Source of the DNA: Pseudomonadota bacterium
GTDB lineage: Bacteria; Pseudomonadota; Gammaproteobacteria; Xanthomonadales; Rhodanobacteraceae
Direction: 5' to 3'
Length of the DNA: 36,809 bases
Assembly: GCA_028873095.1 (NCBI GenBank)
Contig: JAGWMU010000007.1
Location: forward strand, 1 to 36,809
Made by a program: the position numbers and the translations under genes. This document shows positions 26,401 to 35,191 of this stretch, piece by piece. How positions within the stretch are numbered: position 1 is the first letter of the stretch; each line of letters starts with the position of its first letter. The notes beneath the pieces are model-generated. The model did not search any database. It saw only the letters and a list, made by a program, of their open reading frames with translations, and was not told the origin of the DNA.

Positions 26401-27017
26401 TTGTTGGCCAGGGCGCCCAGGTCGCGCAGCAGGCCTTCGGGGCCGTCGTCGAGCAGCAACGCGGCCTCGCGCGGGTCGACGTGGCCGCCCAGGTAGCGTC
26501 GCCGCCAGAAGTCCTCCACGCATTCGCGCTGCAGTTGCTGTTCGTCGAGGAGCTTGTCGCCGGCGAACGCGGCGCCGCTTTCCAGCGGGTAGTCGCGCTG
26601 GATGCGCTGGCACAGCGCGTGGATGGTCGAGACCGGCGCGCGATCCAGGTCGGTGCGCGCCAGCTGGATCTTGCGCAGCGCGTGGCGGGCACCGTCCGCG
26701 TCGGGGCACAGCGCGGCCAGGTAGTCTTGCAGCGAGTTCTCCGCGTCGGCCGGCGCGCAGGCGGCCGGCGCGAGCAGCCAGCGTTCGGCCTCGAGCAGGC
26801 GCCGGCGCAGGCGTTCGCGCAGTTCCTGGGCGGCGGCATCGGTGAAGGTGGTCACCAGGATCTGCTCCACCCGCAGCCCGCGCTCCAGCAGCAGGCGCAG
26901 GTAGATCAGGCCGATGTTCCAGGTCTTGCCGGTGCCGGCGCTGGCCTCGATCAGGATGCGGCCGTCCAGCGGCATGCGGCGCCAGTCGAGCGGCGGCAGG
27001 GCGGACGGGGTGTTCAT
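23424..27017 (-). CDS. recB: Exodeoxyribonuclease V subunit beta (RecB)
   Basis: LIEASAGTGKTWNIGLIYLRLLLE; VTTFTDAAAQELRERL; LIDEFQDTDQRQFAIFD; GDPKQAIYSFRGGD; nuclease motif GFADLILEWDGRFHVLDYKTNWLG. Confidence 0.97.
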   Translation of the reverse strand: MNTPSALPPLDWRRMPLDGRILIEASAGTGKTWNIGLIYLRLLLERGLRVEQILVTTFTDAAAQELRERLRRRLLEAERWLLAPAACAPADAENSLQDYLAALCPDADGARHALRKIQLARTDLDRAPVSTIHALCQRIQRDYPLESGAAFAGDKLLDEQQLQRECVEDFWRRRYLGGHVDPREAALLLDDGPEGLLRDLGALANNSDARIEAGGLAELERRIAMLRTDENIAELQRLADDATLYKRANAALRSRLREIVPALRDNDEAQLARSLSDVFEPEKLPAQEAAARAGSLAGHPLIQSLQALRPLIGLRTLFTRGAVLAEAAQTCREEMPRRARQRRVFTYGMLIDTVHRRLCGEQGDETLAGRLFEAFPVALIDEFQDTDQRQFAIFDRIYRERGTLVMIGDPKQAIYSFRGGDIAAYLRAAEQADRRYSLGSNHRSSRALVEALNAWYGHTEGGFGHPQIRYRPVEPAAKADRKPYTVDGAVVAQPLVIHPFRGDAPDGKPLQALRELESLALDDCANRIAELLDDPRRRIGGKRVTPGDVAVLLTTNRQIVALRTRLIARGVPCVGSGRGSVFAGEVARELELILGAVLHPDDDQAVRGALATRLLGATLDQFSAWQARPAAFELELERFEAWRALVRGRGVLALVDDLLAARATALLALPDGERVLTDLRHLGELLAAQESARQGLDGLHAWLQQMRRDGGDGDSDAADERQLRIESDARRVQLLTIHASKGLEFPIVFLPLAWRISDRAGPHSPKLLRYHDDAGRRCVDLGSADFVGRRGRHFREELEERLRLLYVALTRAVHAVHVYWVDRGVRPSGDDHAWEWAAIDQLIAQAQRELGLVRGEASLAAMTKALGGMRVSAPTGDAFTRCRVPADSASPRATQAPLPDLRPFQWLHSFSGLTRYAAALAVIDDDTTDETGTAEPALAAEKTESAAEDSRLLALYPLRGPRFGDAVHRVLELARPGPVWPGQRPLLQVQLTAQAVKAGNLPPDEALERVGRLIDRVRQADLGDGLRLIDVPAERRIVEFEFQFPVRQMPLARLRALCIAHGQADAVPASLDATTLNGMLTGFADLILEWDGRFHVLDYKTNWLGAHLRDYRGEALDAAMAGHHYPLQALLYTVALHRYLRQRLDGYTAERQLGESWYLFVRALGLAPGAGVWRRRWPAALIEALDDAFAGAQEAAA

Positions 27018-30000
27018 GGGCGGAATTCCTCGGGCAGCTTCAGCAGCATCGTGCGCTGCGGGTCGAGCACGTCGCAGACCAGTCCGGTGGCGGCCACGAA
27101 GGCGTGGTGCGCGGGGCTGGCGAGGTCGAACAGGTCCAGCCCGCGGCTGAGCAGCGCCGCATAGCCGGGGGCGTAATCGCGCTCGCCGACGTGGCTGGCG
27201 CCGTCGCCATTCCATGCGGCGGCGGCCCTCGCAAGGCGCTGGTCCGGAGCGGCCGTGGCATAGGCCTGCGCGGTGCGCGCAAAGAACAGCAGCGGCTGCT
27301 GCACGGCGGCCTGGTACGCCGCGATCAGGCGGCGCAGCCCGCGGCGCAGTTGCGCGGCGTCCTGCGCCCGCACGGGATCGAGCAGGCCGGCGCCGCGGGC
27401 CGGGCCGGCGTTGGGCGCCGGCTCCAGACAGGCGACGTGCACGGCGTCGTCCCGGGTCAAGCGCAAGGCGGCCCAGTCGATGTAGAGCGCCAGGATTTCC
27501 TTGAGCCCGGCGGCGCGCGCGGGCTGGGCGTCGAACAGCAGCAGGCCGCCGTCGGCGGCGCGGAACACCCGGTCGACCACGCCGCCCAGGCGCAGGCCGT
27601 CGCCGAGATCCAGCTCGATCGCCTGCGCCAGCGGTTGCGCGATGCCGTCGGCGAACAGCGGTCGCGCGCCGGCGAGCAGGCCTTGCAGCGAGTCGCGCAG
27701 CTGCGCATAGGCCTCGGCGCCGATCGCGCCGCCGGCCAGCATGCCCGAGCGCGCCAGCCACGCCGGCGGTTCGGCGGGCAGCTCGTCGATGCCGGCGGCG
27801 AGCGCGTCGCCGAGCAGCCGGCGATCGATGCGATCGATCCGTTCGAGCCGGGCCTCCAGCGGTTCGCGATCGGGCGGGATGGCCTGGTCCAGCGCCTGCA
27901 GGCTGATGCCATGGCCGTGCAGCAAGGCAGCCCTGGCCGGGTCGCGCCAGTAGCGCCTGAGTGCGCCGAGCGGGATTTCGCCGCTCGCCACGGGCATGGC
28001 TTTCGGCGTGCCGGCCGAGCCGAGGAAACAGGGAGCGTCGACGCCGGACGGCGCGGCGAGGAACGCCGGGTCGTACGAGAACAGGCGCGGATCGTGCCGC
28101 GGCTGGCCGTGCGCGTCGCGCTCGTAATAGCGCGCGTCGAAGGGTTGCAGCGGATGGCGGACGCACCACGGCCGGTCGATTTTGTCGTCGTCGGCCCGGT
28201 CGTCGTCGGCGATGCCGTGCTGCTCGTCGAGGAACTGCAGCAGCTCGGCCAGCGGCGCGGCCGGGTTGCGCCGCTGGCCGTCGCGCACGCCTTCGCCGAC
28301 GTAGCTGATGTGCAGCGTGTCGCGCGCCGACATCATCGCCTCCAGGAACAGGTAGCGGTCCTCGCTGCGGGTGTCGCGGTCGCCGTGGCGCGGCTGGCCG
28401 AGGATGCGGTTGAGGCCGGCGTCGTTGCCGGGGCGCGGAAACTCGCCCTCGTTCATGCCGAGCAGGGCGACCACGCGGAACGGGATCGAGCGCTGCGGCA
28501 CCAGTCCGCAGAAGGTCACCCCGCCGAGCAGGAACGGTTGCCGCTCCGGCACCGCGTCGAGCGCGCCGCGCACCGCTTCGCGCACCACGCTCCACGGCAG
28601 CGGCATCGCGATGCCGGCCTCGGCGGCCTGGCCGCCGAGGCCGGCGGCGAGCCGGCGCAGCGCGTCGAGCGCCTGGTTCTCGGCATCGTCGCGCGGGTCG
28701 GCGAGGAACAGCGCGTCGATCAGCGCCAGCAGCCATTCGCTCCATGCGGCGAGCGGTCGCGCGGTGGCGAATTCGCCGCGCGCCCGGCGCAGTTCGCCGA
28801 GCAGGCGGTCGAGCTGGCCCAGCGCCTCGACCGCGCCGCCGGAAACCCCGTCCAGCGGCAGGATGCCGTCGAGCAAGGGATCGCCGCTCTCGCCGCCGGC
28901 GATCAGCCCGGCGTAGATGCGGTCGAAACCGAATTGCCAGGAATTCGCGTCGATCGCCGCCGCGCCGACCGCGGCCTTCATGTCGGCATCCAGCCCCCAG
29001 GCCACGCGGGCGCGGCGCAGCCAGCGTTCCAGCGCGTCGCGGCCGTCGGGGTCGATCGCGAAGCGGCGCGCCACCGCGGGCACGTCGAGGAAATCCAGCA
29101 CCTCGCTGACGGTGAAGCGGCTTTCGGCCAGATCCGGCACCTGCGCGAACGCGCTGATCAGCGGATGCGCGCGCGACAGCCCGACGTCGGCCAGATGCCA
29201 GGGGATGTGCCGCGGGTCGGCGCGGTAGTGCGCCGGTTCGCCGAACACGGCCGCCAGGTACGGCGCATAGGCGCCGATGTCCGGCGCCATCACCACGATG
29301 TCGCGATGCTGCAGCGCGGGGTCGTCGGCGAGGCAGCGCAGCAGGCTGTTCTTCAACACCTCCAGTTCGCGCAGGCGGGTGTGGCAGGCGTGCACGCGCA
29401 GGCTGGCGTCGCCGCGCAGGGCGGGCAGCAGGTCTTCGATGCGCGCGCCTTTTTCGCATCGTTCGCGGGTCGCCGCGCCGACCAGCGCCGGTTGCAGGCA
29501 GCGGATGCTCGATTGCAGCCGGGCCAGCAGCGAGGCGGCGTCCGTCGACGGTTCGGCTTCGTCGAGCGGATCGCGCTCGTCGGTGGTGTCGCATTCGTCG
29601 AGGGTGATGCAGAAGTCCTGCGCGATGCGCCCCAGCGCCACCAGCAGCGGGTGGCCGATCTCGTAGTACAGCGCCTGCGGGTCGTCGGTCTGCGCCAGCT
29701 GGGCGCGCCGGCTGCGCAGGTCCGACCAGTATTCGCGGCAGGGATCGGGAAAATACAGATGCACCGGCGTGTGCCGCACGGTGGCCTGCAGTGCTAGCAG
29801 CACGTCGGGCGGCAGGTGGCTGACGCCGAACACATGCAGCGGCGCCCCGGCGGGCTCGCCCTGCGCGACCAGCGCGTCGAGCATCGCGGCGCTGCGCTGC
29901 GCGCGGTGCGGACGATCGACGGCGGCCTGCACCCGCTGCCACAGCGTGGCCTGCCAGTCGTGCCGGTGGCGGCCGGGGTGCTGTTCCCAGTCGAGGATCC

Positions 30001-30460
30001 AGTCCGGCCGATAGATCAGGTACTGGGTATACACGGCGGCCAGGTGCCCGGCCAGCTGAAAGCTGCGCCGCGGCGCGTCGTCGCCGGCCAGGTAGCGGCC
30101 GATCTGCGGCGCGTCCAGCGTGGGCAGCGCCTGCAGCAGGCGCCAGCGCAGCACTTCTTGCCGCCAGACGCCGCCGACCAGCGCCTGGTCGCCGAGCACG
30201 CAGCGGGCGGTGCGCTCGAACCACTGCCACGGCAGGATCATCTCGACGTTGGCGGCGATGCCGTGGCCGCCGCGCGGGCCGCTGCGCTGCGCGAGACGGC
30301 CGAGCAGCCAGCGCTGCAGGCCCGGATGCGCCACCACCACGGTTTGCGCCGCCAGCGGGTTGGCCGGCCGCCGTGTCTGCAGTTGCAGCGCCAGCGCATC
30401 GGCCAGCCACTCGGTGCGGCTGGCGCGATGGACGATCAGTCCGCCTGGGGTTTCCTTCAT
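27014..30460 (-). CDS. recC: Exodeoxyribonuclease V subunit gamma (RecC)
   Basis: VVVAHPGLQRWLLGRLAQRSG..GIAANVEMILPWQWF; YLIYRPDWILDWE; VFGVSHLPPDVL; VVALLGMNEGEFPR; overlaps recB start. Confidence 0.95.
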   Translation of the reverse strand: MKETPGGLIVHRASRTEWLADALALQLQTRRPANPLAAQTVVVAHPGLQRWLLGRLAQRSGPRGGHGIAANVEMILPWQWFERTARCVLGDQALVGGVWRQEVLRWRLLQALPTLDAPQIGRYLAGDDAPRRSFQLAGHLAAVYTQYLIYRPDWILDWEQHPGRHRHDWQATLWQRVQAAVDRPHRAQRSAAMLDALVAQGEPAGAPLHVFGVSHLPPDVLLALQATVRHTPVHLYFPDPCREYWSDLRSRRAQLAQTDDPQALYYEIGHPLLVALGRIAQDFCITLDECDTTDERDPLDEAEPSTDAASLLARLQSSIRCLQPALVGAATRERCEKGARIEDLLPALRGDASLRVHACHTRLRELEVLKNSLLRCLADDPALQHRDIVVMAPDIGAYAPYLAAVFGEPAHYRADPRHIPWHLADVGLSRAHPLISAFAQVPDLAESRFTVSEVLDFLDVPAVARRFAIDPDGRDALERWLRRARVAWGLDADMKAAVGAAAIDANSWQFGFDRIYAGLIAGGESGDPLLDGILPLDGVSGGAVEALGQLDRLLGELRRARGEFATARPLAAWSEWLLALIDALFLADPRDDAENQALDALRRLAAGLGGQAAEAGIAMPLPWSVVREAVRGALDAVPERQPFLLGGVTFCGLVPQRSIPFRVVALLGMNEGEFPRPGNDAGLNRILGQPRHGDRDTRSEDRYLFLEAMMSARDTLHISYVGEGVRDGQRRNPAAPLAELLQFLDEQHGIADDDRADDDKIDRPWCVRHPLQPFDARYYERDAHGQPRHDPRLFSYDPAFLAAPSGVDAPCFLGSAGTPKAMPVASGEIPLGALRRYWRDPARAALLHGHGISLQALDQAIPPDREPLEARLERIDRIDRRLLGDALAAGIDELPAEPPAWLARSGMLAGGAIGAEAYAQLRDSLQGLLAGARPLFADGIAQPLAQAIELDLGDGLRLGGVVDRVFRAADGGLLLFDAQPARAAGLKEILALYIDWAALRLTRDDAVHVACLEPAPNAGPARGAGLLDPVRAQDAAQLRRGLRRLIAAYQAAVQQPLLFFARTAQAYATAAPDQRLARAAAAWNGDGASHVGERDYAPGYAALLSRGLDLFDLASPAHHAFVAATGLVCDVLDPQRTMLLKLPEEFRP

Positions 30461-30849
30461 TCGTTGCCGCCCTGGATAGCTCGATGCCACATGCCGTACA
30501 GCATACCGAGGCACCGTCGCGCGGCCTGAGATTATCGGCGGAAGGCATGCCGGACGGTGCTGCGGCGATGGTCCGGACTGGCAAAAAAAGCGCAGGTTTC
30601 GACGGTGGCGGCCGATAACCGGGACGAGACGGCGGCGGCAAGGACCCGCCGCGGCAGGACCGGCCCCGGGCGTGCCTGCTGGCTCGTTTCTTGCTGTCTT
30701 GATCAGTGTCAGGGGACTTGCCAAAAGCAGGGCTTCGTGCGCTGATTGCAGCCGCCTGCTTGTCGCGGCCGCGCGTGCGGGCTGCGCAACTCGAATCACG
30801 GCCGCGCTTGGCGGGGCCGGTCCATCTGGGGAGCAAACCTGGAGTAGGG

Positions 30850-33800
30850 ATGGAAAGTCGGGAACAGGCACGAGGTGAGTTCCGCGAACGCTTCTACCAG
30901 AGCGTGGCGGAGACCTTGACGCTGCTTCACGCGGAGCCCGGCCACGACTGTCGACAGGCGCTGCACCGGGTCGCCCGGATTCTTGCCGTCACCATGGATC
31001 TGCCGCTGGTCTGGGTCGGGCGGCGCGAGTCGGGCCGTTCGGCGCTGGAGATCATGGCGGCTGGCCCCGCCGCCGAATACATGGCGTCGTTGCAGCTCAG
31101 CAACGATGAGCGCGAGGAAGGCGGGTGCGGTCCGGCGGGAATCGTGCTGCGCCAGGGAACCGCCCGGTTGACGCCGGTCGACGCGCCGGAGTTCGCGCCA
31201 TGGCGGGAGGCCGCCCGGCGTTACGGCTTCGGCGCCATCATCGTGGCGGCGTCGAACACCGCCGATGGCGGCCAGCTGGAGCTGGCCGCCTATTCGCGCG
31301 ATGGCGGTCCGGCCCTGGGCGACGAGTTGCTCGACTGGGCGCAGCGGCTGGTCGACGAACTTGCCCGGTTCTGGGACGACCAGGCGCTGCTCGATCGCGA
31401 TCTGCGGCTGAGCCGTTATCGCGACGCACAGCGGGCGATCCAGCGGGCGCTGCTGGAGCAGCCCGACCCGGAGGCGGTTTGCCGCACGCTGGCCCATGCG
31501 CTGGTGGGCGTGGCCGGCGCGGCTGCGGTCGATGTGTTCGTCGTCGATGGCGAGCGGCTGCGCCGCGTCGCCCTGGTCGGCACCATGGCCGAGGCGATGG
31601 GCGTGCTGCCCGATCCCCCGCTGCACTGCGACGGGCCGTCGATCCCGGCGCCCACGCTGTGCTTCATGCAGGGAACGCCGATCATCCGCAGCCACCCGGC
31701 GGCGCATCCGGAGGTGGTCAGTGCCTGGCGCACGGCGCCCCTGGCGCAGATGGGCGCCATCGGCTGCTGGCCGGTCTTTTCGTCGTTGCCCGGCGCGATC
31801 GCGTCGACGCGCGTGCCGGCCGCGGTGTTCGTGGTCGTCACCGCCGAAGCGGATGCCTTCGACGCGGAAATGTGCCGGCTGCTGGACGAGATCGCGGACG
31901 CCGCCGGCCTCGCCCTGAGACAGCACAGCGACCGTCGCGCCCTGCTCGAGGAACAGGCGCGCCAGACCCATCTCGCGTTGCATGATGCGCTGACCAACCT
32001 GCCCAATCGCCGGGCGCTGGACAAGCACCTCGAAGGCGCCCTCGCCAGGGCGCAGCGGCACCAGCGCATGGTCGCCGTCGGCATGCTGTATCTGGATGAC
32101 CTCAAGCCGATCAACGATCGCTATGGCCATGCCGGGGGCGATCGCATCCTGGTGCAGGTGGCGGCACGTTTGCGCGACGCGCTGCGCTCGGACGACTACG
32201 TGGCCCGGCTGGGCGGCGACGAGTTCGTGCTGGTGCTGGAGGATCTCGAGTCCACGGAAGACCTGGACGTCCTGCTGGCGCGCGTCTGGCAGGGCTTGCG
32301 GCAGCCGCTGCTGGTCGACGAAGCGAAGCTGCAGATATCGGCAAGCCTGGGCGTGGCCCTGTTCCCGATCCATGCCCAGGCGAACGGCGAGCAGTTGCTC
32401 CGGCGCGCCGACCAGGCGATGTACCTGGTCAAGGCGCAAAAGCGGCATCGCGCCCGGTGGTGGTCGCTGCCGTCGTCGCCGGGCGACGCGGCGGGGACCG
32501 CGGATGCGCATGGCGGGTACGAACATCCGCCGTATGGCGAGGCGGCCGCGGAGCTGCTCCGGCCCTGGAGCAGGGCGCTGGAAAGCCAGCTGCCGAGCCT
32601 GGTGGAAGGCTACTACGTCGATCTGCTGACCCACGAAGGCGCCGCGAATCTTCTCCGCGCGCTGACCGTCGACGACGTGGCCGCGGTCAAGCGCCGCCTG
32701 TCGTGGCACCTGCGGTTGCTGCTGAGTCCCGATCTCGATGCGGACACCCATCATGCCCGCGCCCTCCAGTCCGGTTTTTTCTACGCGGCGTGCGGCCTGG
32801 AAGAGGTGTGGCTGCTGGAGGGGGTCGAGCGGCTGCGCGACCTGTTCAGCGTGGTGCTGGCTTCCGATGCGCACCGCGACCTGCGGCCGTTGAACATCGT
32901 GCTGCAGCGCATTGCGCTGGAGCGGCAATGGCAGCTCGAGAGCATGCGCAAATTGCAGCGCCAGCGTGTCGCGCTGCTGGCCCGGCTCAACGCGCTGGCC
33001 TGGTCGGCGGAAGGCTATCTGGAGCTGATCCAGGGCGTGGTCGACATCCTGGCCTCGCACGACGAGATCATGGCCTGCGCGGTGGGGCGTCCCGAAACGT
33101 CGGGCCGCTTCACCTACGAGGCGGTCGCCGGCAAGCCCTTCACGGATTACCTGCGGGCGATGGAACTCGGCGAGACGGCGCCGGTCGGCGTCAAGGCGGA
33201 GGACCCGGAGGGCGGCGGTCCCAGCGGCCGCGCCTGGCGCACCGCGACGATCCAGCGGTGCGCCCACTTCGGCAGCGATCCGGCGATGCTGGGTTGGCGC
33301 GAGCTGGCCTTGCGGCTGGGGGTCGTTTCCGCCACCGCCATCCCGCTGTGCCCGTTGCCGCGCACGCCGGCCGTGGTGCTCAGCCTCTACAGCCGTTATG
33401 CGGGAGGATTCCAAAGCGAGGATCAGCAGGCGTTCGTCGAGCAGATCAAGGCGGTGCTGGATCTGGCGCTGGCGCGCATTGCGCCGCCCCGGCCGGGCAC
33501 CGAGCTGCTGCCGTTCTTCGTGCGCGAGCGCTGGCGCGCGATGGTCGCCACCGCCGCGGTCGAGATGCACTATCAGCCGGTGGTCAGGCTCGCCGACGGC
33601 CGCGTTGCCGAGCTGGAGGCGCTGGCGCGCCTGCGCGACCTGGACGGCAGCCTGCTGCCGCCGGGCCGGTTCCTGCCGGCGTTGAGCGAGGACGACCTGA
33701 TCGTGCTGTTCCGCGAAGGGCTCCTGCAGGCCGCGGCATGCCGCCAGACGCTGGAACAGGCGGGCTGCAAGCTGGACGTGTCGGTCAATGCGTCCGCCGG

Positions 33801-34608
33801 GGCCTTGACCGACCCCCGCTATGCCGGGGTCGTGGCAGCCGTGCTGGCGACCAGCGATTGCCCGCCGGGCGCCCTGCTGCTGGAGATCCTGGAGTCGCCG
33901 ATCGGCACAGAGCATTCCACGCCCGCCGGCGAGAGCGGCATGCAGGCGCTCAAGGCGCTGGGCGTGCGGCTGGTCGAGGACGATCTGGGTGCCGGCTACA
34001 GCTCGCTGATCCGGCTTCGGCAGTGGCCGTTCGACCGGGTCAAGATCGATCAGACGATCGTCCTGCAGGTCGCCGACGAGGCGCTGCGCACCCTGCGCTT
34101 CATCCGCCAGCTGGTCCGCCTGGGGCACGACCTGGGGCTGGAGGTCGTGGTGGAAGGGCTGGAGACGCCCGGCCTGATCGAGGCTGCGCAGATCCTCGGC
34201 GCGGACCTGGGGCAGGGCTATGCGCTCGCGCGTCCGATGCCGGCAACGGCGCTGCGTGGCTGGCTGGCCGGTTTCGATTCGAAGTGGGACGTGGCGCAGC
34301 CGTTGACCGCGCTGGGGACCCTGGCGGCCACCCTGCTGTGGGAGGAGCGCTTCGACGCGCTGCCCGGCGATCCGGTTTTCTGGCGGCGGCATGCCGAGAC
34401 CAGCGACGCTCCCAGTGCCTACCTGCATCACGGCAACTTCGCGTCCGCGGTACTGATCGAAAGCCACGCCCGGATGCATGCGGCGTCCATCGGCGGGCCG
34501 CGGGACCCGGTTTACCGCCAGGCGCGCGAGGCCTACATCGCGCAACTGATCGAATGCGTGAAGGCCGAAGAACGTCGCGACGGGCGGATCCTTCCCGACG
34601 CTGCCTGA
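30850..34608 (+). CDS. Bifunctional-type diguanylate cyclase/phosphodiesterase: GAF-GAF-GGDEF-globin-like-GAF-EAL plus C-terminal extension
   Basis: HDALTNLPNRRALDKHL and RSDDYVARLGGDEFVLVLED (I-site RxxD plus GGDEF); ELEALARL, LLEILES, VEDDLGAGYSSL, VKIDQTIV, VVVEGLET (EAL residues); globin-sensor-like segment about 32538-32970. Confidence 0.92.
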   Translation: MESREQARGEFRERFYQSVAETLTLLHAEPGHDCRQALHRVARILAVTMDLPLVWVGRRESGRSALEIMAAGPAAEYMASLQLSNDEREEGGCGPAGIVLRQGTARLTPVDAPEFAPWREAARRYGFGAIIVAASNTADGGQLELAAYSRDGGPALGDELLDWAQRLVDELARFWDDQALLDRDLRLSRYRDAQRAIQRALLEQPDPEAVCRTLAHALVGVAGAAAVDVFVVDGERLRRVALVGTMAEAMGVLPDPPLHCDGPSIPAPTLCFMQGTPIIRSHPAAHPEVVSAWRTAPLAQMGAIGCWPVFSSLPGAIASTRVPAAVFVVVTAEADAFDAEMCRLLDEIADAAGLALRQHSDRRALLEEQARQTHLALHDALTNLPNRRALDKHLEGALARAQRHQRMVAVGMLYLDDLKPINDRYGHAGGDRILVQVAARLRDALRSDDYVARLGGDEFVLVLEDLESTEDLDVLLARVWQGLRQPLLVDEAKLQISASLGVALFPIHAQANGEQLLRRADQAMYLVKAQKRHRARWWSLPSSPGDAAGTADAHGGYEHPPYGEAAAELLRPWSRALESQLPSLVEGYYVDLLTHEGAANLLRALTVDDVAAVKRRLSWHLRLLLSPDLDADTHHARALQSGFFYAACGLEEVWLLEGVERLRDLFSVVLASDAHRDLRPLNIVLQRIALERQWQLESMRKLQRQRVALLARLNALAWSAEGYLELIQGVVDILASHDEIMACAVGRPETSGRFTYEAVAGKPFTDYLRAMELGETAPVGVKAEDPEGGGPSGRAWRTATIQRCAHFGSDPAMLGWRELALRLGVVSATAIPLCPLPRTPAVVLSLYSRYAGGFQSEDQQAFVEQIKAVLDLALARIAPPRPGTELLPFFVRERWRAMVATAAVEMHYQPVVRLADGRVAELEALARLRDLDGSLLPPGRFLPALSEDDLIVLFREGLLQAAACRQTLEQAGCKLDVSVNASAGALTDPRYAGVVAAVLATSDCPPGALLLEILESPIGTEHSTPAGESGMQALKALGVRLVEDDLGAGYSSLIRLRQWPFDRVKIDQTIVLQVADEALRTLRFIRQLVRLGHDLGLEVVVEGLETPGLIEAAQILGADLGQGYALARPMPATALRGWLAGFDSKWDVAQPLTALGTLAATLLWEERFDALPGDPVFWRRHAETSDAPSAYLHHGNFASAVLIESHARMHAASIGGPRDPVYRQAREAYIAQLIECVKAEERRDGRILPDAA

Positions 34609-34625
34609 AAACGGCGTCGCTGCAC

Positions 34626-34664
34626 GGTGGGCGGTGCAGGGATGAACCTGCGACGCCTGCCGTG
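34626..34664 (-). other. Degenerate 3'-half tRNA-Val fragment
   Basis: ggtgggcggtgcagggatgaacctgcgacgcctgccgtg closely matches the tRNA at 34988 onward (ggtgggcggtgcagggatcgaacctgcgacacctgccgtg): one deletion and one substitution over this stretch. Confidence 0.75.
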
Positions 34665-34923
34665 CGGAGCCGGTGGGGCCGACCTTGAGCGTGGGGGATA
34701 TTCCGCAGACCCTTGCGCCGGTGGAGCCGGCGCAGCTGAGCGCCGACATCCTGCCGTCGAGCGATGTGCCAGGCAGTGCTGTGCCGGCTACGGATGCCTT
34801 GATCGGCCCGAACAGCCTGTCGAAACACAGCACTATGACGCATTCGGGCGGCGCTTGGCGGTGGCGCAGGATTGGACAGGGGGGGGGACGCGGAACGCCT
34901 ACGGAACACTCGATGCGCAAAAA

Positions 34924-34962
34924 GCGAAAAAGCCCGATTCGGCGGGAATCGGGCTTTTTCGC
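34924..34962. terminator. Intrinsic terminator
   Basis: GCGAAAAAGCCCGATTcggcgggAATCGGGCTTTTTCGC: 16-bp inverted repeat with A/T tracts. Confidence 0.85.
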
Positions 34963-34986
34963 AACTGCTTGTTTTTCTGGAACTGT

Positions 34987-35061
34987 TGGTGGGCGGTGCA
35001 GGGATCGAACCTGCGACACCTGCCGTGTGAAGGCAGTGCTCTACCGCTGAGCTAACCGCCC
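34987..35061 (-). tRNA. tRNA-Val (anticodon CAC), CCA encoded
   Basis: Reverse complement GGGCGGTTAGCTCAGCGGTAGAGCACTGCCTTCACACGGCAGGTGTCGCAGGTTCGATCCCTGCACCGCCCACCA folds as a cloverleaf; anticodon loop TTCACAC. Confidence 0.95.
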
Positions 35062-35191
35062 GCCGGAAGCGCGCAAATATACGGGTTGTCGGCATCCGGG
35101 TCAATCTCGCCGGGTCGGGCTGGGCGGCATCGATGGGGTTGGCGCATGCGGGTTGCTAAACTTTCCCGCTTGATGGCCCGAGGTTACCGCG

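Noticed and set aside
23562-27164. 1200-aa plus ORF opposite recB
   Set aside because: Antisense shadow ORF of recB with no recognisable domain.
23424-30836. 2470-aa and 1285-aa minus ORFs over the recB/recC region
   Set aside because: High-GC frame openness; genuine products begin at 27017 (RecB) and 30460 (RecC).
30796-35019. 1407-aa minus ORF opposite the GGDEF/EAL gene
   Set aside because: Composition (Gln/Arg/His-rich, no domains) is typical of antisense frames of high-GC genes; the plus strand has clear domains.
34627-35055. ORF containing HYDAFGRRLAVAQDW, reminiscent of an RHS/YD repeat, next to a 9-G run (34879-34887)
   Set aside because: Single weak motif, frame runs through the terminator and the antisense of tRNA-Val; not enough to call an Rhs remnant or phase-variable gene.
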